Positions 57,627 to 64,000 of a stretch of DNA of 64,000 nt are shown here, one piece after another. The notes beneath the pieces were generated by a model. The model ran no database searches. It was not told the DNA's origin and worked only from the letters and a program-made list of their open reading frames with translations. Source of the DNA: Sphingobium psychrophilum (lineage in GTDB: Bacteria; Pseudomonadota; Alphaproteobacteria; Sphingomonadales; Sphingomonadaceae); NCBI RefSeq assembly GCF_012927105.1, contig NZ_JABBFV010000020.1:16186-80185 (forward strand), read 5' to 3'. The position numbers and the translations under genes were made by a program. Position 1 is the first letter of the stretch, and each line of letters opens with the position of its first letter.

Positions 57627-60577
57627 TCCAGCCGCAACGTCTCCATGGCAAACCAGCCAATATCACCCGCTACTACACGGTGGGCGATTACTACACCAAG
57701 GGCGGTAACGAACCGTCTGCATGGGGTGGGAAGCTGGCAGCCGATCTCGGCCTCTCTTGCGCTGTTGATCCAAAGCTGCTGCGCGACCTACTTGCTGGAA
57801 AAGTCGGCGATCAACAACTCGGGCGGCACCGTGCGGATGGCGAAATTCAGCATCACCCCGGTTGGGATTTTGCGGTCAATGCGCCAAAGTCCGTGTCGGT
57901 CATGGGGCTGGTTGCCGGTGACGAACGGGTGCTTGCCGCGCATGAGGGCGCGGTGACTGCCGCTATCTCCTATCTGGAAGAGCAGGCGCAGTTGCGCCGC
58001 CGTGATGAAGGCAAGATCGTTCATGAAACGACGGGCCGGATCCTGGTTGCCCGTTTCACTGAATATGGCAGCCGGGAACTTGACCCCCATCTGCATACGC
58101 ATCTCGTCGTGCTCAACATGACGAACCGCGAGAATGGCGATCCCATGGCAAGCCTTGAAAGCCGGGTCATGTATGGCGAACAGCGCGTGGCCGGGCAGAT
58201 CTATCGCAACGCGCTGGCTTTCGGGTTGCGCGAAGCGGGTTATGAAATCGATGCTGATCCGCGTTCCGGATTGTTCGAGATACGAGGCGTGCCGAAGGAC
58301 CTGATCGACCAATTCTCGCAGCGCGCCGAGGCGATTGAAGACCATGCGCGCGAACATGGTCTGGTGGGACAGAAAGCCCAGCGTACTTCCTTCTACGCCA
58401 CCCGCAAGGCGAAGGTTAAGATCGGCGAGGCCGAACTCAGCGCGCAATGGCATCAGCGGACAGGCAAGCGTCTCGAAACGCTGCAGGAGATTGCTGCGCT
58501 GGCGCGGGGTCGGGAAGGGGAGCATCCGGCGCCCACGGAACGCGATGCGTCGCGTGCGGCTCTTTTCGGCTTGCGGCAACTGGAGACATCCGAGGCGGTC
58601 AACAATTTAGGCGATATATTGCGCACCGGTCTTGCTGCCCATGTCGGTGAAGTCCGGCTCGACGACATCCGTCCCCGGATAGAAGCACATGAGGTCCTGC
58701 GCAAATTGCTGCCGACCCATGCGCAGACCGGTGACAGGGTGTTGACCCGTGGCCGCACCAGCCGGAAGTCTTGGCGTCTGGAACTGGCATTGACCCAGCA
58801 TATCGCGCTTGGCCTCAATGACGCGCGTCCCATCGCCACCAGCGATCGCTTGCTGGCCGTGCTCGACGGGACGTCGCTCAACACGCAGCAGCAGCAGGCA
58901 CTTGTCGAGACGGCGCTGACGCGGGATCGGGTCACGGCGATCCACGGTGTTGCCGGTTCTGGAAAATCGACGCTGGTGAGAGTTCTGGCCGAGGCGGCCG
59001 AGCCGGGAACGGCATTGATTGCGTTGGCACCCACATCATCGGCCGCTGCGGAACTGGGAAGCAAGGCGAACATCATGTCCCATACTGTCGCCAGCTTCGT
59101 CGCGCGTGGCGGGCAGGGGATTACGGACCGCCATGTGCTGGTTCTCGATGAAGCAGGGCAGCTCGGCAACCGCCAAGCCCAGCGGATGCTGGAGATCAGC
59201 AGGACAACCGGCGCACGGCTGCTTTTCCTCGGAGACGAGAAACAGACCGGCGCGATCGAGCAGGGCAAACCCTTCTGGTTGATGCGAAGGCTGGGTTTGC
59301 CGACGGTCGAGTTGACGCAGGCCGTTCGGCAGGAAACGAAATCAATCAAGGCCGCTGTTACCGCCGCGCGGACGGGGAACTTTGCCGAGGCATTGGCAAA
59401 GCTCGATAGCGTCAGCACCGCCGACGACAATGAAAAGATGGCGGAGCAGGTCGTCAATGCCTGGATACGGCTCAAGCCGGATACGCGGGCCGGTACCAAT
59501 ATCCTTGTTCTCGACAATGCGACGCGGCTGATCGTCAACAGCAAGATTCGCGATGTGTTGAAAAACGAGAATGGGCTGGCCGCCCAGGATAGTCGGTTTT
59601 CCATCCTGGCCCCGGCGGGCTCGACCGATATCCAGAAGCATATTGCCCGCTTCTACGGGGCAGGGCAGGTGGTGCATTTCGAGCGAGACATTGCAGGGCT
59701 CGGTATTGCACGGCACGCCGATTATCGGGTCGCAGGACTAGGCCGGGAGGTCAATGGGCGCCAGGTTGTGCGTTTTGTCGACGAGCAGGGGCGCGTGGTA
59801 CGCTGGGATCCGCAGACGACTAAGGCCCGGCACATCAATGTGTTCACCCCTGAAGAGCGGGATCTCGCAGAGGGGGATCGTATCCAGTGGCGGCTCGTCA
59901 GTCGCGAACTTGGTCTGCGCAATGCCGAGCGCGGTACCGTCGAAAAACTTGATGGGCCGGTAGCGACGATACGATGGGATCGAGATGGGCGCATGCAGCG
60001 GGTTGATCTGTCCGAACACCGGACCTGGGATCATGGTTATGCAGAGACGGTCTATTCCGCTCAGTCCAAAACCTATCCGCGCGTTTTCGTGCTGGCCCCA
60101 GTCGAATCGCCGCTGGTCAATGCCCAGAATTTCTACACCGCCATCACGCGCGCGGCATTCGGCGCCAGGCTCTGGACCAACAACGTCAAGGAGCTGATTG
60201 CCAAGCTTGAGCGCCAATCAGGAGAGAAGACGTCTTCGTCGGAAGGGTTGGGCCGGTTGAAGACTGACCGCGTAAATGCCTTCTCGAAACGCCGGGAAGG
60301 CCAGCTGGCAAGTCTAAAGGCCGAGCAAGAGCGAGACCGAACGGAGCGGCGCGATCGGGCGCTCGAACGACAACTCCACTATCGTGACCGCTCACCCCGT
60401 GGCGCGGCCGAGCATCTTGCGGACGGCGCCCGGAGTATCGCGCAGGTGCTCGACAGGTTTCTCGCAGGCATTCTCGACCATGCGCGCGCCGACGGGACAG
60501 CGCCGAAAACCGGCATCGACCAGGAAAAACACTCTCTTGCGCCTCGATCCGAACCCCCTCATGGCCCCGAACGATAA
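57623..60577 (+). CDS. MobF-family conjugative relaxase-helicase (TraA/TraI/TrwC type)
   Basis: 984 residues. The relaxase domain starts 'ITRYYTVGDYYTKGG', with catalytic tyrosines at 17/18 and 23/24, and the metal-binding triad HLHTH (156, 158, 160) in 'DPHLHTHLVVLNMTNRENG'. A RecD2-like helicase follows with Walker A GVAGSGKST (Lys448) and 'VLVLDEAGQLGNRQAQRML'. The C-terminus is basic and coiled. It nicks oriT, attaches to the 5' end and unwinds DNA during transfer. The ATG overlaps the traD stop. No stop codons or missing motifs were seen, so it appears functional. Confidence 0.95.
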   Translation: MIQPQRLHGKPANITRYYTVGDYYTKGGNEPSAWGGKLAADLGLSCAVDPKLLRDLLAGKVGDQQLGRHRADGEIQHHPGWDFAVNAPKSVSVMGLVAGDERVLAAHEGAVTAAISYLEEQAQLRRRDEGKIVHETTGRILVARFTEYGSRELDPHLHTHLVVLNMTNRENGDPMASLESRVMYGEQRVAGQIYRNALAFGLREAGYEIDADPRSGLFEIRGVPKDLIDQFSQRAEAIEDHAREHGLVGQKAQRTSFYATRKAKVKIGEAELSAQWHQRTGKRLETLQEIAALARGREGEHPAPTERDASRAALFGLRQLETSEAVNNLGDILRTGLAAHVGEVRLDDIRPRIEAHEVLRKLLPTHAQTGDRVLTRGRTSRKSWRLELALTQHIALGLNDARPIATSDRLLAVLDGTSLNTQQQQALVETALTRDRVTAIHGVAGSGKSTLVRVLAEAAEPGTALIALAPTSSAAAELGSKANIMSHTVASFVARGGQGITDRHVLVLDEAGQLGNRQAQRMLEISRTTGARLLFLGDEKQTGAIEQGKPFWLMRRLGLPTVELTQAVRQETKSIKAAVTAARTGNFAEALAKLDSVSTADDNEKMAEQVVNAWIRLKPDTRAGTNILVLDNATRLIVNSKIRDVLKNENGLAAQDSRFSILAPAGSTDIQKHIARFYGAGQVVHFERDIAGLGIARHADYRVAGLGREVNGRQVVRFVDEQGRVVRWDPQTTKARHINVFTPEERDLAEGDRIQWRLVSRELGLRNAERGTVEKLDGPVATIRWDRDGRMQRVDLSEHRTWDHGYAETVYSAQSKTYPRVFVLAPVESPLVNAQNFYTAITRAAFGARLWTNNVKELIAKLERQSGEKTSSSEGLGRLKTDRVNAFSKRREGQLASLKAEQERDRTERRDRALERQLHYRDRSPRGAAEHLADGARSIAQVLDRFLAGILDHARADGTAPKTGIDQEKHSLAPRSEPPHGPER

Positions 60578-60893
60578 GGTAACCACACATGCTCTGCTCC
60601 AAATTTGCCGTTCAGCTGATCCAAGCAAAGCGCTTCGCAGGTGCCGTAGCGTATGAATATGGATTTGAATTGAGTGCGTCGCGCCAGACCGGAGGGTGTA
60701 GAGCCTCCTTCATACGCATTAGATGGACCGCGCCTGACTGCCGGACTTCTGACAGTCGTAGCGCCGCCGCCGAGATCATCTCGGGGAGGGTGCTCTTTGC
60801 ATTTTTGAAAGGTGGCTCAGTTCCGCCGCTTTCATTCTACAGTGAGCCGACCAATCCGATCACTACGCTTGGAACCGCTATCCGGAGGGGCGT
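60578..60893. other. Spacer between relaxase and transglycosylase genes, doubtful small gene
   Basis: 316 bases. A 102-codon frame (60589-60897) begins after AAGG and overlaps the transglycosylase ATG (ATGA), which could indicate coupling. But its composition (Arg, Ser, Cys rich) is unlike its neighbours and no domain is recognisable, so I do not call it a gene. Confidence 0.35.
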
Positions 60894-61400
60894 ATGAGGT
60901 CATACAGCATACCCAGGCTGTTATGCACTGCAATCATCAGTATGGCATTGTACACCACCCCCGCATTTTCGAAGTCCTCAGACGACGGGGAACTGCGGAT
61001 CGCCGCCTGCATTCTGCAAGCCTCGCTTGGTCAGCCCTGGCTGGAGAAAACGCTCTGGGGACTGCGCGATCAGGAAGCGGGCTGGATCGGTGCTGAGGTT
61101 CGTAATAGTAATGGCTCTCATGATCTCGGTCCCCTGCAGATCAACAGTTGGTGGACACCTCGCATCGCTGCGCTTGTTAGGCGTTCACCTGTTCAAGTTC
61201 GACGTTGGCTGCGTTTTGATCCTTGCTTCAACGCGCAGGCCGCACGGTGGATTTTCCTGGCCGCCTTGCGATCGACTGGTAATTACTGGAAGGCGATTGG
61301 CGTCTATCACAGCCCGACGACGTGGCGGCAGACACGCTATCTTCGTTCGGTAGCTCGCCACATGCGGACGAGATACGGAGATGCTGTCTTTCGCCCGTGA
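60894..61400 (+). CDS. Lytic transglycosylase (SLT/VirB1-like), exported
   Basis: 168 residues. A signal peptide (about 1-26, ending near TTPAFS) is followed by an SLT domain: 'LWGLRDQEAGWIG' with the catalytic Glu, 'HDLGPLQINSWW' and 'AIGVYHSPTTW'. It cuts peptidoglycan, which in transfer regions opens the wall for the conjugative channel. It is the only type IV secretion-related gene besides the coupling protein and relaxase in the window. It follows traA in the same direction. Confidence 0.88.
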   Translation: MRSYSIPRLLCTAIISMALYTTPAFSKSSDDGELRIAACILQASLGQPWLEKTLWGLRDQEAGWIGAEVRNSNGSHDLGPLQINSWWTPRIAALVRRSPVQVRRWLRFDPCFNAQAARWIFLAALRSTGNYWKAIGVYHSPTTWRQTRYLRSVARHMRTRYGDAVFRP

Positions 61401-61798
61401 TAGACAGGACGTGACCTTGATTTACCAGACCGAGTGCACCGTATGTTTCGTCAGGGGAATGTGCTTTCACCCGCAGCTGGCGCAGCGAAGTCGATCCCCA
61501 GGTCGCTGTGTGGATGAACGATGCTACGTGACGCTGCTAAGCTAATGCGCCTCACGTCGCGGCGACCTCACTCGTCTTTTGTGAAATTATCTAGATGCTG
61601 TGATGGCTTCTAAGTAAGAAATTATCTTATTTAACGAACAATAATAAAAACAAAAAAATGACAATAATAACTATAAATAATTTGATTATTCACAATATTA
61701 CTTGTTGGTTACTCCGTTATAACTATGCACGAACAATCGATAATTGCACTTATCACATATCCATATTTGACGGCTCTTTGTAAGGTGGGCTACAGATC
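61401..61798. other. Intergenic region with AT-rich island before the integrase
   Basis: 398 bases with no gene. From about 61617 to 61770 the DNA is extremely AT rich (only 8 G/C in 61621-61680 by count, about 87 percent AT), with A-runs and repeated ATAATAA-like words, in strong contrast to the surrounding 60-65 percent GC. It could be an attachment region, a replication- or unwinding-prone segment, or a MucR-bound promoter. Confidence 0.7.
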
Positions 61799-63037
61799 AT
61801 GCCGATGGATCACCCCGCGCACCCCGACAACAATGCCCTTTTTGCAGGTGAAACGGCGCCAGCGCAGATGGCACCGGCCGATGATCTCTGCTGGGCGGTA
61901 GTGAAGATGCACGCGGTCGAGCGCATCGTCGTCAACGAACCGCTGATCGCCGCGTACCAGGCGGCATCCTCGCCGCACAGCATCCGCGCGCTAAAGTCCG
62001 ACCTGGAGGCGTTCGACCTCTGGTGCAGGCGCCACAATCGCGTCGCGCTACCGGCGACGCCCGAAACCGTCGCGGATTATCTCGACGCGCGCGCCGAGAA
62101 AGGGAGCAAGCCCGCGTCGCTCGGACGCTACAAGGCGTCGATCGCCAAGATCCACCTGCTGCTCGATCTCAAGGATCCGACACTGGCCTCGTTGGTGAAG
62201 TTGCGCCTGCAGGCAATCCGACGCCGGCTCGGCACTGCGCAGAAGCAGGCGCGGCCGCTGCGGTTCAAGGGGCCGGTCAGCAACGTCGAGCGTGACGAAC
62301 CCCGCGGTCTGAATGTCCGGGCGCTATTGGAAAGCTGCGCGGAGGATTTGCCGGGCCTTCGCGATCGGGCGCTTCTCTCTGCCGGTTATGACACGGGGCT
62401 GCGCGCCTCCGAGTTGGTGGCGATCGAGGTCGAGCACATCATTGAGGCGATCGATCCGGACGCCCGGCTGCTCAGCATTCCGCGCAGCAAGGGCGACCAG
62501 GAGGGGGAGGGGGCGACCTCTTATCTCAGCCCCCGGACTGTTCGGGCGATCGCGGCCTGGCTGGAGGCGGCTGGGATCGAGGCGGGGGCGGTGTTTCGGC
62601 GTGTGAACGTGCGACGCTACAAGGCCAAGGCAGCGGTGCGGGGCCGGTCGATCGACAGCATTTCTGGGCGCGAGAGCTGGGATCTGCGCAAGACGCTGCC
62701 CAAGAAAGCGGTGCCAGCGCGGGTCGAATATGATGTGGGGGAGGGGGCGCTGCATCCGGCGTCGGTCGGGCCGATCTATCGCGCGATGATCCAACGGGCA
62801 TTCGACGCTGGCGCGTTGTCAGACCTGACGATGGACGATTTGGCAAAGTTGCTTAAAGGGATCAGCGCGCATTCGACGCGGGTCGGGCTCAACCAGGACC
62901 TGTTCACGAGCGGTGAGGATCTCGCCGGTATCATGGATGCTTTGCGCTGGAAGTCGCCGCGAATGCCGCTCGCGTACAATCGCAATTTGGCGGCTGAATC
63001 CGGGGCGGCCGGTCGCCTGTTGCGCGTTCTCGAATGA
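61799..63037 (+). CDS. Tyrosine recombinase / site-specific integrase
   Basis: 412 residues. An N-terminal SAM-like core-binding domain (about 45-140) precedes the catalytic domain with Arg202 ('TGLRASELV'), Lys231, His358-x-x-Arg361 ('SAHSTRVG'), Trp384 and nucleophile Tyr393 ('LAYNRNL'). All residues of the family are present, so the enzyme should be active. It probably integrates the element or resolves dimers. AAGGTGG lies upstream of 61799; Met3 (61805) is an alternative start. It lies behind the AT-rich island and apparently marks the right end of the element. Confidence 0.92.
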   Translation: MPMDHPAHPDNNALFAGETAPAQMAPADDLCWAVVKMHAVERIVVNEPLIAAYQAASSPHSIRALKSDLEAFDLWCRRHNRVALPATPETVADYLDARAEKGSKPASLGRYKASIAKIHLLLDLKDPTLASLVKLRLQAIRRRLGTAQKQARPLRFKGPVSNVERDEPRGLNVRALLESCAEDLPGLRDRALLSAGYDTGLRASELVAIEVEHIIEAIDPDARLLSIPRSKGDQEGEGATSYLSPRTVRAIAAWLEAAGIEAGAVFRRVNVRRYKAKAAVRGRSIDSISGRESWDLRKTLPKKAVPARVEYDVGEGALHPASVGPIYRAMIQRAFDAGALSDLTMDDLAKLLKGISAHSTRVGLNQDLFTSGEDLAGIMDALRWKSPRMPLAYNRNLAAESGAAGRLLRVLE

Positions 63038-63126
63038 TCTTGGCCGATCAATGTGCACGTCGTCGTCGTGCTCGAAATGCGGCGACTTTTTTTGAACGCC
63101 ATTGAATGAACGCTCAAATGACCGCA

Positions 63127-63145
63127 TAACATGGCCCTAACATGG
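63127..63145 (+). repeat. Direct repeat TAACATGG (possible operator)
   Basis: TAACATGG at 63127-63134 and 63138-63145, 11 bases apart start to start, about one helical turn. It lies 165 bases upstream of the pseudoazurin gene in a less GC-rich stretch. Regulator unknown; could be chance. Confidence 0.35.
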
Positions 63146-63309
63146 TATGTTCGGTCATAATAGTGGACTTTGCAAGATGTATGAGTTTTCGGCGGCGAAA
63201 GAAGATCGTGGAGAGTCTTGTCATAACTACCCAATTATCCGTCTTAGATAGACTAAAATCAACCATATCTTTGATTTCATCGGAATTGGCATCTTAGAAA
63301 GGAAATACT

Positions 63310-63747
63310 ATGTTTCGTTTTTTATTTACAGCTGTAACCGTGTTCTTCTGTATTCCCGCAACTGTTTGTGCAAAAGACATTATTATCGAAATGAAAAATA
63401 ATGGCATAGATGGCGTTATGGTGTTTGAGCCCTCCTATATCAAGGCACGGCCTGGCGACCGGATTATTTTCAAGCCTACTGATAAAGGGCACAATGCAGA
63501 GACCATTCCAGCATTCTATCCAAAGGGTGCAACGCCATTAAGGGGCGCGATTAACAAGGAAATCGTGTTCACTACCAAACTCCAAGGCCTTTATGGCATC
63601 AGATGCCTGCCCCACTTTGGAATGGGCATGATTGCATTAATACAGATTGGGTCGGTTAAGTCGGCGGATGTAGATGCCGCTAAGGCTGTCGAATTGCCGC
63701 CTCTTGCTAAAAAGAGGATGATTGCGGCAATTGCAAGGATCAGGTAG
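63310..63747 (+). CDS. Pseudoazurin (type 1 copper protein)
   Basis: 145 residues. A signal peptide (about 1-21, ending VCA) is followed by a cupredoxin domain. The copper ligands are His61 ('DKGHNAE'), Cys99, His102 and Met107 in 'RCLPHFGMGM', with the spacing C-x2-H-x4-M of pseudoazurins. A periplasmic electron carrier, in other bacteria to nitrite or nitrous oxide reductases; none is in the window. The coding sequence is clearly less GC-rich than its neighbours (AT-rich third positions), suggesting acquisition from another lineage. Confidence 0.93.
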   Translation: MFRFLFTAVTVFFCIPATVCAKDIIIEMKNNGIDGVMVFEPSYIKARPGDRIIFKPTDKGHNAETIPAFYPKGATPLRGAINKEIVFTTKLQGLYGIRCLPHFGMGMIALIQIGSVKSADVDAAKAVELPPLAKKRMIAAIARIR

Positions 63748-63896
63748 GCGTTCAGCGCGCAGAACAATTCGATGTCCGGCCATCGTTAGCGATCAGCCAA
63801 GAACCCCTCCCGGTGGTCATTGTGTCGCAGCTGAAACTTTAAATAATGCTAGCGGCGCTTCCGCAAATGTCTCAGTGTCTGATCCGAAATTAAGTT

Positions 63897-63993
63897 GAGT
63901 GGTATCAGCAGGTTGGCTTGACGGCCTGGCCTGTCGTTGATTCAGGGGTTTTGCGAAACTACCAAGGATCAACGATGTGGACCGATACCACTC
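63897..63993 (+). other. Inverted repeat spanning the start of an IS5-type transposase gene
   Basis: GAGTGGTATC (63897-63906) and GATACCACTC (63984-63993) are perfect 10-bp inverted repeats on either side of the ATG at 63975. The left copy is at or near the probable IS left end; the right copy lies in codons 4 to 7. In RNA from an outside promoter they could pair and hide the start codon. Confidence 0.6.
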
Positions 63994-64000
63994 GCGCACT
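63975..64000 (+). CDS. 5' end of an IS5-family-like transposase gene (cut by window edge)
   Basis: Eight complete codons, MWTDTTRA, at the right edge. This opening is typical of IS5-family transposases in sphingomonads, which begin MWTxTTR. AAGGA lies 8 bases upstream (63963-63968). Family assignment rests on this short string only and on the flanking inverted repeat. Confidence 0.5.

Noticed and set aside
60589..60897. 102-codon frame before the lytic transglycosylase
   Set aside because: It has a plausible AAGG and an ATGA overlap, but Arg/Ser/Cys-rich non-domain sequence; evidence too weak to call a gene.
1..64000. CRISPR arrays, tRNA and rRNA genes
   Set aside because: No regularly spaced repeats, tRNA cloverleaf landmarks or rRNA-like sequence were found by reading; a tRNAscan/Infernal run would be decisive.

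Overview
The window looks like GC-rich alphaproteobacterial DNA from a sphingomonad (Sphingobium/Sphingomonas/Novosphingobium type). The reasons are alphaproteobacterial SOS boxes (GTTC-N7-GTTC), a MucR-family regulator, gene families typical of sphingomonad plasmids (DUF6771, DUF5818, DUF736, DUF932, DUF2493, DUF5983) and the start of a typical sphingomonad IS5-type transposase at the right edge. No tRNA, rRNA or CRISPR array was seen.

Region 1 (1-6547): the end of an AraC-type regulator, rlmJ, a secreted S1/P1 nuclease, a PHA-granule-regulator-like protein, then a DNA-damage cassette. This holds umuD-umuC and an SRAP/YedK gene, with a small DUF6771 gene divergent from SRAP. Two perfect SOS boxes lie at 4581-4595 and 5232-5246. 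A short row of small genes follows, including a secreted SNase-like protein, a DUF5818 protein and a stub resembling DUF6961.

Region 2 (6644-15113): an S9 peptidase, divergent from an operon of a fused 5-oxoprolinase (1184 aa), two membrane proteins (DUF969, DUF979) and a DUF2891 protein. This reads as uptake and opening of 5-oxoproline or a related lactam.

Region 3 (15747-24845): a tight operon of two aspartate-nucleophile alpha/beta hydrolases, a serine alpha/beta hydrolase, an isochorismatase-like hydrolase, a flavin split-barrel protein, an XapX membrane protein and a YtcJ-like amidohydrolase with a Cys/His-rich tail. It converges on a 956-residue winged-helix/P-loop ATPase regulator. 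An IS3 transposase remnant (24853-25464) lies against the regulator's 5' end.

Region 4 (about 25.5-63.0 kb): backbone of a conjugative or mobilizable element. It carries a CHC2/toprim protein, HU, a ParB-like protein, a decayed VapBC pair, a strawberry-notch/DarB-like methylase-helicase, a MucR with a histone-like tail, an N6-methylase ending in a clamp-binding motif and a PIN toxin-antitoxin pair. Next come DUF932, two DUF5983-type proteins, DUF6880, a GHKL ATPase, a HerA-like ATPase, a protein with seven Myb/SANT-like repeats, DUF736 and a DUF2493 family expansion. A transfer block (RHH protein, TraD, MobF relaxase TraA, lytic transglycosylase) and a tyrosine recombinase behind an AT-rich island close the region. 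No type IV secretion channel genes other than the transglycosylase are in the window.

Region 5 (63.0-64.0 kb): a lower-GC pseudoazurin gene and the 5' end of an IS5-like element.

Most notable are the seven-repeat Myb-like protein next to HerA and GHKL ATPases; possible sliding-clamp motifs in three unrelated small or mobile-element proteins; the tandem DUF2493 family with a free-standing N-domain; the two SOS boxes; and a purine-rich leader recurring upstream of at least six transcription units of the element.
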